NCBI RefSeq assembly: GCF_017302985.1
Contig: NZ_JAFIMU010000007.1
Span: 2,743,001-2,807,000, forward strand
Direction: 5' to 3'
From: Corallococcus macrosporus
GTDB taxonomy: Bacteria > Myxococcota > Myxococcia > Myxococcales > Myxococcaceae
DNA: 64,000 nt
Part shown: positions 42,019 to 50,930 of the stretch, in pieces
Layout of the letters: the number at the start of each line of letters is the position of its first letter
Position numbering within the stretch: position 1 is the stretch's first letter
Position numbers and translations under genes: made by a program
Notes under the pieces: generated by a model
Databases searched by the model: none
What the model was told of the DNA's origin: nothing
The model's input: the letters and a program-made list of their open reading frames with translations, nothing else

Positions 42019-43227
42019 ATGCGTTTCCTGCTGTCTGCTGCGTCTCATGTGGGATTGCCCTCTTCGCGTCGCGGCCTTGCGGTGCTCGCGCGGTGCCTTG
42101 TGGCCTGCGGCCTCATGTTGGGCGTGGCTTGTGCTTCCGCTCCGGCCGTGGACGCGCGGGCCATCATCGCCGACGCTCGGAAGATCGTGACCCGGAATGG
42201 AGTGGAGGAACTGCTCAGGATTCCGGTGGGCGGGACGGAACAGTGGATCTCCGTCCGGGGACGTGACCGGGACAACCCTCTGCTGCTGATGATCCATGGG
42301 GGACCTGCCTCACCGGAGCTTCCGACGAGCTGGGCCTTCCAGGATGGCTGGGAGGACTTCTTCACCGTGGTGCAGTGGGATCAGCGCGGCAGCGGCAAGA
42401 CGTACAACGCGAATGACCCTGCCCGCATTGCTCCCACTTTGTCGCTCGACCGCATCACCGAGGACGCCGCCGAGGTCGTCCAGTTCCTTCGCAGCCGCTA
42501 TGGCAAGGAGAAGGTCTTCGTCCTGGGACACTCCTGGGGGAGCCTCGTCGGGCTGTCGCTGGCCCACCGCCATCCGGAGCTGCTGTTCGCCTATGTGGGG
42601 ATGGGCCAGGTCATCAGCGGCCAGGAGAACGAGCGCGTCAGCTATGCCCTCACGCTCGCCGCGGCGGAGGCGGCCCACCACTCGGAGGCCCTCCAGGAGT
42701 TGAGGGCGCTTGCTCCCTATCCGGAAGCGGATGGGTCACTGCCCCTCCAGAAGATTGGCGTCGAGCGCAAGTGGTCCAACGCGTTCGGCGGTCTGGTGCA
42801 TGGCCGCGACGGCATCTCCCACTACCTCAACCTGGCTGAACTCTCTCCTGACTACACCGCTCGGGACGTGGCGGCGATGGACCTGGGCTCCCAGTTGTCT
42901 TTGCCGCTCCTGCTGCCGGACATGGCCCGGTTCGACTTCCTGCAGGTCACGGACTTCGGCTGCCCGATCATCCTCTTCGCGGGGCGGCATGACACGACGA
43001 CGCCCTCGCAGATCGCCGCTGAGTGGCTCCAGCGGGTGCGCGCGCCGGCCAGACAGCTTGTCTGGTTCGAGCACTCCTCCCACATGATGATGGTGGAGGA
43101 GCCCGGACGCGTGCTCCTCCACCTGGTGCAGGACGTGCTGCCGCTGGCGGCGCGCGGCCCGGCCCAGGCTCAGTACTCGTGCTGGATGAGCCAGAACACC
43201 GCCGTGCGGTGCGACACGGGGAAGTAG
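42019..43227 (+). CDS. Alpha/beta hydrolase (proline iminopeptidase-like), exported
   Basis: The 402-residue protein has a hydrophobic leader (LARCLVACGLMLGVACASA), then the hydrolase fold with HGGPASPELPTSW, VQWDQRGSGKTY, GHSWGSLVGLSLAH (nucleophile) and late Asp/His regions (FAGRHDTTT, EHSSHMM). The layout resembles proline iminopeptidases. Start ATG 42019; an AGGAGG lies 15 nt upstream. Its 3' end overlaps the convergent gene at 43170 by 58 nt. Confidence 0.82.
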   Translation: MRFLLSAASHVGLPSSRRGLAVLARCLVACGLMLGVACASAPAVDARAIIADARKIVTRNGVEELLRIPVGGTEQWISVRGRDRDNPLLLMIHGGPASPELPTSWAFQDGWEDFFTVVQWDQRGSGKTYNANDPARIAPTLSLDRITEDAAEVVQFLRSRYGKEKVFVLGHSWGSLVGLSLAHRHPELLFAYVGMGQVISGQENERVSYALTLAAAEAAHHSEALQELRALAPYPEADGSLPLQKIGVERKWSNAFGGLVHGRDGISHYLNLAELSPDYTARDVAAMDLGSQLSLPLLLPDMARFDFLQVTDFGCPIILFAGRHDTTTPSQIAAEWLQRVRAPARQLVWFEHSSHMMMVEEPGRVLLHLVQDVLPLAARGPAQAQYSCWMSQNTAVRCDTGK

Positions 43228-44429
43228 ACGATGTAGAGGTTGTGGAAGTCGTGCGCTCCCGCGGCCACCAGCGGGTCATCGTAGAAGTGCGCCACCTGCG
43301 GCACTTCCGTGCCGTTGCCCAGCTCCTGGGGCAGCACCTGCGCCAGGTCCGGGAAGGCCCACCCGATGCGGCCCGCGAAGTCCGCGTACGTCAGGTTCGG
43401 ATAGCGCGTGAACTGCACGCGCTGGTTGGACGACAGCTCCGGCAGCGCGGCGAATGCGCCCTCCACCACCCAGTCCAGCTGCGTGGCCTGCGTATTCGCG
43501 ATGGAGGGCACGTTGAACGTCCAGAGGAACTCGTCGCAATAGTTCTCGCCCGTCTTGCACCACGTGTGGCCCGTGGCTCGGGCCTCGTTGATGGCGTCGT
43601 TGTCCTCCAGCGCCGTGAGGGGCAGCGGGCCCGCGCCGTAGTACTTCTGGTAGAAGTCCTTGCACACCGGCCACATGCGCGACGTGAAGGCCGACTCGCC
43701 GTTGGCGCACCAGGGCTTCGCGCCTGAGGGCACCGCGCACTGCGACAGCCAGGCGTTGTGCGCGTCCTGTGCGTCCGTGCACTGGGGCAGCGCCTGCGCC
43801 GGCGTCACCTGCTGCGTCTCCACCACGCTCTCGTCACAGACCTCGATGCGCGTGGCCACGTCCAGGTCGCACGCGGTGAACAGGTCCTCCGGCGCGCAGG
43901 CTCCGTTGAGACAGCCCAGCGCCAGACGGAACTGCTTGCCCGCGCCCGTGCCGGTGCTCACCACCGCCAGATACTCGCCGCCCTGCGCCAGCGTCAGGCC
44001 CGTCACCTTGGACAGCTGGCCGTAGCCCGCGTCGTCGTCCTGCGCGAGCACCGTGGTGCCGTAGCTTCCATTGGCGTTTTTCGGGCCATAGATGAACAGG
44101 CCCGTGTCCAGGGACATGCTGCTGCCCAGGTGCGTCACCTCCAGGGCCACCTGCGCCCCCGCCGCCACGGTGAATCTGAAGGACAGATACTGCGGGTTCG
44201 TCGTGAACCGCGTCTGCACCGCGTCGTTCAGCCCCACCGGGCCCAGGTACGCCGTGCTGTCCACGATGTTTCCGCTCGCGGGCGCGGGCGGCGGGTAGAG
44301 CACCGGCTGCGTGCTCGCACCGACCTCCGCCGGTGCCTCCGGAGAAGCCTCCGGCTCCTGCGACGGACCACACGCCGCCACGAGCAACGACGGCACCAGC
44401 CACCACAGCCGATTCCAGGCGTGACGCAT
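43170..44429 (-). CDS. Secreted lipoprotein of unknown function, Cys-rich
   Basis: The 419-residue protein has a signal/lipobox (WWLVPSLLVAACGPS) and a Pro/Ala linker. A pre-peptidase-like beta domain follows (about 45-170: FRFTVAAGAQVALEVTHLGSS, DTGLFIYGP, YLAVVSTGTGAGKQFRLALGC). The C-terminal half has many Cys (CTDAQDAHNAW, CKDFYQKYYGAG, CKTGENYCDEF) and ends near HRTAVFWLIQHEY. Family not recognised. It is convergent with and overlaps the hydrolase gene. Confidence 0.65.
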   Translation of the reverse strand: MRHAWNRLWWLVPSLLVAACGPSQEPEASPEAPAEVGASTQPVLYPPPAPASGNIVDSTAYLGPVGLNDAVQTRFTTNPQYLSFRFTVAAGAQVALEVTHLGSSMSLDTGLFIYGPKNANGSYGTTVLAQDDDAGYGQLSKVTGLTLAQGGEYLAVVSTGTGAGKQFRLALGCLNGACAPEDLFTACDLDVATRIEVCDESVVETQQVTPAQALPQCTDAQDAHNAWLSQCAVPSGAKPWCANGESAFTSRMWPVCKDFYQKYYGAGPLPLTALEDNDAINEARATGHTWCKTGENYCDEFLWTFNVPSIANTQATQLDWVVEGAFAALPELSSNQRVQFTRYPNLTYADFAGRIGWAFPDLAQVLPQELGNGTEVPQVAHFYDDPLVAAGAHDFHNLYIVYFPVSHRTAVFWLIQHEY

Positions 44430-44505
44430 GAAACACTTCCTTGTCTTGGGGGAAATGCAGGGTTGAGACAGGAGGCGTGTTTCACACCGGAGGTGGGCGT
44501 TCAAG

Positions 44506-44850
44506 TCACACCCGGTCCACGGGGCCTCCAGGCAGGCCCTGGAACCAGTCAGCGTAGGGGGTGTTGCGCACGAGGCGCCGGTTGAGGTCCGGCGTCCCGT
44601 CCGTCCACCACGGCGGGCCCCGTTCGCCCAGGCCCACCTTGGCGCGGTGCACTCGCTGACGGGCCCGGCGTTCCGCGGTCACGTCCCGTGCTCGCTTCGC
44701 CCTTCCCACGTCCGCGCGGGCCCGCATCAGCGCGGCCACCAGCAGCTCCCGCTGCCGGGGCCCGAGCGCCGGGTTGGAGCGGCGCCACAGCCGCCCATCC
44801 ACCACCAGGTAGCGCCCGTCCGGGGTGGTGGGGGGCGGCGGCTTCGTCAC
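44506..44850 (-). CDS. Small basic conserved protein (YLVVDGRLWRRSNP family)
   Basis: The 114-residue protein reads DGRYLVVDGRLWRRSNPALGPRQRELLVAALMRARADV..., RAKVGLGERGPPWWTDGTPDLNRRL. This conserved pattern recurs in many proteobacterial proteins loosely annotated as Tol-biopolymer-transport-related, though the true role is unknown. Its GTG overlaps the esterase stop by 4 nt (44847-44850), indicating translational coupling. Confidence 0.75.
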   Translation of the reverse strand: MTKPPPPTTPDGRYLVVDGRLWRRSNPALGPRQRELLVAALMRARADVGRAKRARDVTAERRARQRVHRAKVGLGERGPPWWTDGTPDLNRRLVRNTPYADWFQGLPGGPVDRV

Positions 44851-46409
44851 GGCGCGGGGACGGGTGGATACAGGAAGCGCAGGATGTCGCCGAAGCGCGC
44901 GCTCCACGCGGCCTCGTTGTGCTGGCCTCCCTCCACCACCGTGTACTTGAGGTCGGTGTCCAGCACCCAGCCCTTGGCCACCAGCGCGTCGCGCAGCGCC
45001 TTGGCATCCGCCACCGTCTCCGCCTGACTGCCGGAGCCCTCGTTGGTGCCAATGTCCTCCCAGATGCGCAGCGCGGGCTTCGCGGTCAGCGCGTTCACCT
45101 CCGAGAGGATCTCCCGGTCCGCCCACCACACCGACGGCGACACCACGCCCAGCCGGCTGAAGACGTCCGGGTGCTTGAGCCCCAGCGACATGGACACCAG
45201 CCCGCCCAGCGACGAGCCCGCGAGCCCCGTGAACTGCGCCTCCGGCTTCGTGCGGAACTCCTTGTCGATGCGCGGCTTCAGCTCCTGGATGAGGAACTGG
45301 CCGTACACGTCCGCGCGGCCCGCGTCCGGGTACTCCGGCGGGAAGGGCACCGGCGTGTACTCCGCGATGCGGTCGCTGGTGTTGTAGACGCCCACGATGA
45401 TGAGCGGCTCCACCTGGCCGGACTCCACCAGGGCCTGCGCCGTCTCATCCACCTTCCACTCCCCGGCGAACGCGGTGCTCACGTCCATCAGGTTCTGGCC
45501 GTCGTGCATGTAGAGCACCGGGTAGCGGCGCTCGGGGTTCGCCTCGTAGCCGGGCGGCAGCCAGATGATGACGTCGCGCGGCTTGAGGCTGGAGTCCTTG
45601 GGCACGACGTTGCGCAGGTAGCGCACGTCGCCGGTGAGCGGCGGGGGCGGCGGGGGCGTGGTGAGGTCCGCCCAGCCCTTCACCACCACGGGCACGCGCT
45701 CGAAGCCGCCGCCGGTGGTGAAGGTGTGATTGGCCACCTCCGCGCCCGTGTCGCTCTTCTCCACCGTGTCCCATGAGCCGCGCGTCACCTTGAACTCCAG
45801 GCCCGTGCCCGCGGCGAAGGTGACGGCGCCGGCGTAGGCGCTGTCCACGGCCTTGTAGAGCTCCACCTCCGCGCCATTCCAGGTCCCCAGTTCCGGCTGG
45901 TTCCCGGACAGCCACACCGCCGCGTTGGGCGGGGTGATGTCCGGCACCTGGACGATGAACACGGTCCTCGCGCCTGTCTCCCCCCCCTCCGCGCCGAAGC
46001 GCTCCACCGTGAGGGCGACACTCTCCTCGTTCTCATGGACGGTGACGGTGCGCTCGGCCTCCGGCGCTCCCTGCGCGTCCAGCGCCACCTGGGCCGTGGG
46101 CGCGGTCATCCTCACCGCGTAGGTGAAGGCGGTGTCCTTGGGCAGCCGGGCCTTCAGGCTGAACACGCGGCCGCCCTGGTAGACGAGCTCCAGGCCCCGC
46201 CCGTCCGTGCCGCCGAACGTGGCGCTGGGACCGGTGAGGAAGAGCTCCGCGTTGGCCGGCGTCTCCGGCGGCACGGTGAGGTCGAACTGCACGTCGGAGA
46301 AGTGCTGCTCGGCGGGCTTCGGGCCGTCGGACTTGCAGCCCCAGAGGGCCGTCAGCGCAAGGACGAGCAGCAGGGTGGGCCTCGAGGGCCTCAAGGACAT
46401 CAACGCCAT
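44847..46409 (-). CDS. Lipoprotein esterase with starch-binding-like domain (esterase D fold)
   Basis: The 520-residue protein has a lipobox (LVLALTALWGCKSD), N-terminal beta domains, a CBM20-like domain (NAAVWLSGNQPELGTWNG) and a Pro-rich linker. The esterase domain follows (PVLYMHDGQNLMD, GLAGSSLGGLVSMSLGLKHPDVFSRLGVVSP, GGQHNEAAW) with Ser in GSSLGG and His in GGQHNE. It is probably a carbohydrate-directed or feruloyl-type esterase at the outer surface. The start is chosen as ATG 46409, with other in-frame ATGs at 46427 and 46400. Confidence 0.78.
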   Translation of the reverse strand: MALMSLRPSRPTLLLVLALTALWGCKSDGPKPAEQHFSDVQFDLTVPPETPANAELFLTGPSATFGGTDGRGLELVYQGGRVFSLKARLPKDTAFTYAVRMTAPTAQVALDAQGAPEAERTVTVHENEESVALTVERFGAEGGETGARTVFIVQVPDITPPNAAVWLSGNQPELGTWNGAEVELYKAVDSAYAGAVTFAAGTGLEFKVTRGSWDTVEKSDTGAEVANHTFTTGGGFERVPVVVKGWADLTTPPPPPPLTGDVRYLRNVVPKDSSLKPRDVIIWLPPGYEANPERRYPVLYMHDGQNLMDVSTAFAGEWKVDETAQALVESGQVEPLIIVGVYNTSDRIAEYTPVPFPPEYPDAGRADVYGQFLIQELKPRIDKEFRTKPEAQFTGLAGSSLGGLVSMSLGLKHPDVFSRLGVVSPSVWWADREILSEVNALTAKPALRIWEDIGTNEGSGSQAETVADAKALRDALVAKGWVLDTDLKYTVVEGGQHNEAAWSARFGDILRFLYPPVPAP

Positions 46410-46636
46410 GGATGGATGGACCTCCAAGGGGCGCGAGGACAGGCCCCCTCGTGAAGGCGCACCCTACCAGCGCGCTCCGACCTCTTTCAGAGGGCCCGGA
46501 AAGACCCGGACGTCCGGTGTGGGCAATCCCGGGGGCAGGCACTTGGCAGCTGGTGCACAGTGCCTACCTTGCGCCGCGCACCGGGGAGGGCGGGCCGCAT
46601 ACTGCCACCCCCCCTCAAGCGAAGGAGTCGTACCGC

Positions 46637-46840
46637 ATGAAGAAGCTGACGCTGCTGGCCTTGACGCTGGGCGCCCTGTCCGTGGGCACGGGCTGCCACC
46701 GCAACACCCGCGAGGCCGCCAAGGACGACGTGGAGGAGACGGGCGAGAAGGCGAAGGACAAGGCCGAGGACGCCGCCGACGCCACGGGCGACGCCGTGGA
46801 GAAGGCCGGCGACAAGGTCGAGGACGCGACCGACAAGTAG
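46637..46840 (+). CDS. Small Asp/Lys-rich lipoprotein
   Basis: The 67-residue lipoprotein (ALTLGALSVGTGC, Cys20) has a mature part of repeated acidic/basic Ala-rich heptads (KDKAEDAADATGDAVEKAGDKVEDATDK), which should form an amphipathic helix. Similar small lipoproteins are abundant in outer membranes; function unknown. GAAGGAG lies 9 nt before the ATG. Confidence 0.72.
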   Translation: MKKLTLLALTLGALSVGTGCHRNTREAAKDDVEETGEKAKDKAEDAADATGDAVEKAGDKVEDATDK

Positions 46841-46882
46841 TCCGCCGCCCTTCCGCTCGCGCGGAAAGGACACGCCGCAAAG

Positions 46883-46926
46883 CACCCCGGACGCCGGACG
46901 CCCAAACGGGGCCGGCCTCCGGGGTG
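46883..46926 (+). terminator. Possible terminator of the small lipoprotein gene
   Basis: The arms CACCCCGGA and TCCGGGGTG, followed by TTGTC, form a stem with only a weak T-tract, 43 nt after the stop. It may act as a bidirectional terminator towards the convergent gene at 46967. Confidence 0.4.
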
Positions 46927-46966
46927 TTGTCATACCGGGCGTGCCATCACCCGCTCCGCGAGGGAC

Positions 46967-48334
46967 TCAGTACAGGAAGTCCAGGACGCTGAAGAGGAGG
47001 CTGAGCCGCTGGGGGTTGCCCTGCGTGGTGCCGTAATCCGAGACGCGTCCGATGCCCACCGGCGGGATGCTGGGGCAGGACAGCTCGCCGCGGATGGCGT
47101 GCGCGTAGCCGTTGGTGGTGATGGCGCTCGCGAAGCTGGACGTGGAGGGGACCGTCACGGTGCCGCTCGTGTTGACCGTGTTGTAGCTGCTGGTGGTGGA
47201 GAACGTCGTGGACGTCGCGGTCACGTCGAAGGCGTTGTTCGCCGAGATGGACTGGTTGATGAGCGGCAGGCCGCCGTTCACACGCCAGGCGCCGCGCTCC
47301 TGCGCGGTGGCCACGCCGCTGATGGTCGTGCGGCCGCTGACGCGCCCCAGGTGGTCGAAGCGGGCCTGGCACGGCGAGGTGCACGGCACCTTGACGGGGA
47401 AGGGGAAGCGCACCGGGAACACCCCGCCCGGACGGTGGACGAGGATGCTCCACCAGTAGAAGTACACCCAGCGCGAGCAGTTGAGCCGCAGCGTCAGCTG
47501 GCTGCTGCCGGCGACGGTCCGGTTGAGCGTCACCGGGTACGTCGTGAGGGCGTTGGCGCTCAGCGTGTGCTTGGGGCCCGGCCCGTTCCAGCCGTAGAGG
47601 CTGCGGCCCGGGTACGAGACGAGGATGGACTGGGTGGTGGTGGGGGTGCGCGCCGTCGTGGACTCCCAGTTGCACGAGCAGGGGCCGGAGATGGGGTACC
47701 AGGGGTAGAGCTGGTGCGCGTAGACCATGGCCTCGCCGCGCAGGGCCGGGAAGTTCTTGGAGACCTCCTGCACCAGGTCGTACTCGCCCTCGCCGTACAT
47801 CCCGTTGAGCTTGATGACGGCGGCGTCCAGTTCGCTGCTCACGTGCACCACGTTCGCATCCGAGGAGACGCCCGCGGACACCCGCAGGCCGCACTCCTTG
47901 TCGTCCGCGCAGTCCAGGTTCACGTCATAGGGCTGCGTGGCCAGCTCCTCGCCCTTGTCGTTCTGCAGCACCAGCTTCTGCGCCCAGCCCGTCTCCCAGG
48001 GCTTGTCCAGCGCGCCGAAGACCTTCACCTGCGACACCTCGCCCGCCTTCGGCGTCAGCGCCACGCCGGCGTTGGCGCTGTTCTTCCCGTCATAGGAGAC
48101 GAGCTTCGAGCCCGCGGGCAGGTCCTCCTGCCGGTCCGTCCACAGGATGCGCGCGGTCAGCTCCCCGTCCTCCATCGCCACGTCGAGGATGGTGGCGATG
48201 GGCGGGTGCTCCTCCTGCTCCGCGGCCTGGGCCGGCACGGCCAGCAGGCCCCCGAACACGAGGGACGAGACGGTCAACGAACGAAGCCACGACGGAACGA
48301 GGCCGGTCAGGCCTCGCGCGGAGTGATGGGGCAT
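46967..48334 (-). CDS. Secreted myxobacterial-type protein of unknown function, paralog A
   Basis: The 455-residue protein has a signal peptide (SWLRSLTVSSLVFGGLLAVPAQA), then VAMEDGELTARILWTDRQ and KPWETGWAQKLVLQN, a Cys pair (CADDKEC), a central Trp/Tyr-rich region and a Thr/Ser-rich C-terminus (SISANNAFDVTATSTTFSTTSS). It is not recognised; a paralog follows in the same orientation upstream at 48558, with the shared pieces DGELTARI.W, WETGWAQ.LV and GYA.AI.G. Both have the Cys residues conserved. Confidence 0.65.
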   Translation of the reverse strand: MPHHSARGLTGLVPSWLRSLTVSSLVFGGLLAVPAQAAEQEEHPPIATILDVAMEDGELTARILWTDRQEDLPAGSKLVSYDGKNSANAGVALTPKAGEVSQVKVFGALDKPWETGWAQKLVLQNDKGEELATQPYDVNLDCADDKECGLRVSAGVSSDANVVHVSSELDAAVIKLNGMYGEGEYDLVQEVSKNFPALRGEAMVYAHQLYPWYPISGPCSCNWESTTARTPTTTQSILVSYPGRSLYGWNGPGPKHTLSANALTTYPVTLNRTVAGSSQLTLRLNCSRWVYFYWWSILVHRPGGVFPVRFPFPVKVPCTSPCQARFDHLGRVSGRTTISGVATAQERGAWRVNGGLPLINQSISANNAFDVTATSTTFSTTSSYNTVNTSGTVTVPSTSSFASAITTNGYAHAIRGELSCPSIPPVGIGRVSDYGTTQGNPQRLSLLFSVLDFLY

Positions 48335-48362
48335 GGGGCAATCCCTTACGCGGAATGGGGGT

Positions 48363-48393
48363 CCGCCCTCCGGCGTGGAGCACCGGAGGGCGG
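48363..48393. other. Strong hairpin between paralogs A and B
   Basis: The arms CCGCCCTCCGG and CCGGAGGGCGG (11 bp, loop CGTGGAGCA) lie between the two paralogous genes, about 30 nt before the ATG of paralog A. There is no T-tract; it may be an untranslated-leader structure or a weak terminator of paralog B. Confidence 0.45.
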
Positions 48394-48557
48394 TCTGCCT
48401 TCAGAGCAGGTCCCGTGCCAGGGATTGCGCCATGTCTGTCTTTGCTGCGGACTTCAGTGGGAAAGCGTGGTTTTCCGCTATATTCACGAAGTCTTTGCTT
48501 GGGCCGGGGATGTATCCCTTCGCGTTACGCGAACCCGGCCGGGTGTAGCGCGGAGGG

Positions 48558-49910
48558 CTACAGACCGAAGAAGGCGTTGATGCTGTTGGTCAGGCTGGAC
48601 TGGTTGCCCATGGTGGTGGCGGTGTCCCAGGCGCGGCCGATGGGGTTCAGGCCTCCGCCCGGGCACACCGCGATGCCCTGGACGGCGATGGCGTAGCCAC
48701 CCTGGGCGCGGCCGCGCGGCTGCCAGGTGAGGGGGTCGCCGTTGTAGGCGTAGAAGGCCTGGCCGGACGTCTGGACGTAGCCGGAGCCGCTGATCGAGTT
48801 GCTCACGGTGTTGGACACGTCGAAGCTGTTGTCCGTGGGCGCGAAGACGGTCTGGTTCAGCAGCGGGCTCAGGCTGTTGCCCAGGTGGTACTTGCTCTGC
48901 TCCTTGGCCGTGCCGTTGAGGATGGTGGGCTGGGAGGAGGCCGGGGTGCTCTGCGCGGTCGCGCGGCCGGTGATGCGGCCGAAGTGGCTGAAGCGGCCGC
49001 TGCACGTCCCCGCGCAGGTGCTGTAGACAGGCTGGGGCATGAGCACGGGCTTCACGACACCGCCCGGCTGCCGGATGCCGATGTGCTCGTGGAGGATGGA
49101 GCCCAGCGACTGGCAGCGCAGGTTCAGGGTGACCCGGCTGCTGCCCTGCGTGGACAGGCGCGCGTTCGAGGGGCGGGTCACGCTCAGGGGGCGCGCGTTC
49201 AGGTCATGCGCCGCGCCCAGCCCCGTCCCCTGGGTGTTGCTGCGCGCATGGGACGTCTCCCAGGAGCACCGGCAACCCGTGGCGGGGCCGTACCGGACCA
49301 GGCCCTGGGCGTAGCTCAGGACCTCGCCATACAGCGCGGGCTCGCGCCGGGCCACCTCGCGCACCAGGTCGAACTCCTTCTCCCCCAGCTCCTTCTCCAG
49401 GGTGGCGAGGGTCTGCTGCAGGGCGTCGCTCACGTGCAGGACCTCGCGGCTGGCGGAGATGCCCGGGGCGGCCGTCAGCTGACAGGTCTTCTCGTCCTCG
49501 CAGGCCAGGCTGACGTCATAGGGCTGGCTGGCCAGCTCCTGGCCCTTGTTGGCCTCGCGCACCACCAGCCGCTGGGCCCAGCCCGTCTCCCACGGCTCCT
49601 GCACCGCGCCGGTCAGCTTCACTTCCGTCTCCTCGCCGGCCTTCGGCGAGAGGCGCTCGCCCGCGGTGGGCTTGTCCGTGCCGTCATAGGACAGGACCTC
49701 CACCTCCTCGGGCAGGGCCTTGGCCTCCGCGGACCAGCGGATGCGCGCGGTCAGCTCGCCGTCCTGCATGGACACGTCGACGATGGTGGCGGGGGCCTCA
49801 TCCGATTCGGCGGCGTGGGCGGGCGCGGCCACCAGCAGGCCGCCCATGGCGAACGAGGAGAGGGTCAGGGCGCGAAGCCAGGAGGGGGCGAGGGGGGAAC
49901 GACGGGGCAT
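48558..49910 (-). CDS. Secreted myxobacterial-type protein of unknown function, paralog B
   Basis: The 450-residue paralog of the next gene has a signal peptide (SWLRALTLSSFAMGGLLVAAPAHA), VSMQDGELTARIRW, EPWETGWAQRLVVRE and YDVSLACEDEKTCQL, and a Ser/Asn/Thr-rich C-terminus ending NSINAFFGL. It shares the domain order and Cys positions with paralog A. ATG 49910 is chosen because the signal peptide starts there; an upstream extension is in frame. The two may be exported surface or adhesion-like proteins. Confidence 0.65.
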   Translation of the reverse strand: MPRRSPLAPSWLRALTLSSFAMGGLLVAAPAHAAESDEAPATIVDVSMQDGELTARIRWSAEAKALPEEVEVLSYDGTDKPTAGERLSPKAGEETEVKLTGAVQEPWETGWAQRLVVREANKGQELASQPYDVSLACEDEKTCQLTAAPGISASREVLHVSDALQQTLATLEKELGEKEFDLVREVARREPALYGEVLSYAQGLVRYGPATGCRCSWETSHARSNTQGTGLGAAHDLNARPLSVTRPSNARLSTQGSSRVTLNLRCQSLGSILHEHIGIRQPGGVVKPVLMPQPVYSTCAGTCSGRFSHFGRITGRATAQSTPASSQPTILNGTAKEQSKYHLGNSLSPLLNQTVFAPTDNSFDVSNTVSNSISGSGYVQTSGQAFYAYNGDPLTWQPRGRAQGGYAIAVQGIAVCPGGGLNPIGRAWDTATTMGNQSSLTNSINAFFGL

Positions 49911-50098
49911 GGTGCAGTCCCTTGGGAAGAAGGTTCCGCCATTGCTGACACGGGCTGTCAGGATTGGCGGGCCGCCCAAGAGCAGGTTGCGTGCCAGCGA
50001 GCCTCTCCGTCTGTCGCGAGGAAGGAGGCTGTAGCGCGAAACGCTACGCAGGCGCCGTGCACGGCCTTCCGGAGCGGCTCGCGTGCTAGAAGGGAAGG

Positions 50099-50929
50099 GT
50101 GACTTTCGCTCTCCACGGCCCGGAGCGCGCGGGCGTCGCGCGGCTCGCGTTCGAGCGCTCCGGTCCCCGCACCGTGGTGCGCACCGCGCTGGCGCACAGC
50201 CCCTTGCGGCTGCTCACGCCGCGCAACCACGGCCACGCGGCGTGGGCCTATACCTCCTCCTTCGGCGGCGGGCTGGTGGACGGGGACCACCTGCGGCTGG
50301 AGGTGGACGTGGCGGACGGCGCCTCCGCGCTGCTGGCCACGCAGGGGGCCAACCGCGTCTACCGCTCCCCCAGCGGCTGCCGCAGCGACCTCCAGGCACG
50401 CGTGGGACGGGACGCGCTGCTGGCGTGGGTGCCGGACCCCACCGTCTGCTTCGCCGGCGCGCGCTATTCACAGACCTTGGACGTGACGCTGTCGCCGGGC
50501 GCGTCGCTGGTGCTCGCGGACGTGGTGACGGCGGGGCGCAGCGCGCGGGGCGAGCGCTGGGCGTTCCTGCACTACGCCTCGCGCCTGCGCGTCTCGCGGG
50601 AGGCCCGCGCGCTGGTGGACGAGCGCTGGGTGCTGGACCCCGCGCACGGCGCGCTGCCGGAGCGGTTGGGCCGCTTCGACGCGCTGGCCTCCGTGCTGCT
50701 GGTGGGCCCCGCGCTGGCCCCCGCGCGCCAGCTTCTCGCCGAGCGCGTGGCGGGCCTGCCGGTGAAGCCGCGCGCCCGGGAGGTGGTCTCCGCCAGCCCC
50801 CTGGGCGAGGACGGGCTGCTCCTGCGCGTGGCGGCCGTGTCGCTGGAGACGCTGCTTTCCACCACGCGCGACTGGCTGTCGTTCCTGCCGGGCCTCCTGG
50901 GGGACGACCCGTGGGCCCGGCGGGTGTGA
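50099..50929 (+). CDS. ureD: Urease accessory protein UreD
   Basis: The 276-residue UreD protein (start GTG 50099, preceded by AAGGGAAG) has RLLTPRNHGHAAWAYTSSFGGGLVDGD, LLATQGANRVYRSPSG, and WVPDPTVCFAGARYSQ. UreD (UreH) scaffolds UreF and UreG on apo-urease during nickel insertion. It is separated from the other urease genes by the opposite-strand YopT-like gene, which ends 1 nt after it. Confidence 0.9.
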   Translation: MTFALHGPERAGVARLAFERSGPRTVVRTALAHSPLRLLTPRNHGHAAWAYTSSFGGGLVDGDHLRLEVDVADGASALLATQGANRVYRSPSGCRSDLQARVGRDALLAWVPDPTVCFAGARYSQTLDVTLSPGASLVLADVVTAGRSARGERWAFLHYASRLRVSREARALVDERWVLDPAHGALPERLGRFDALASVLLVGPALAPARQLLAERVAGLPVKPRAREVVSASPLGEDGLLLRVAAVSLETLLSTTRDWLSFLPGLLGDDPWARRV

Positions 50930-50930
50930 C

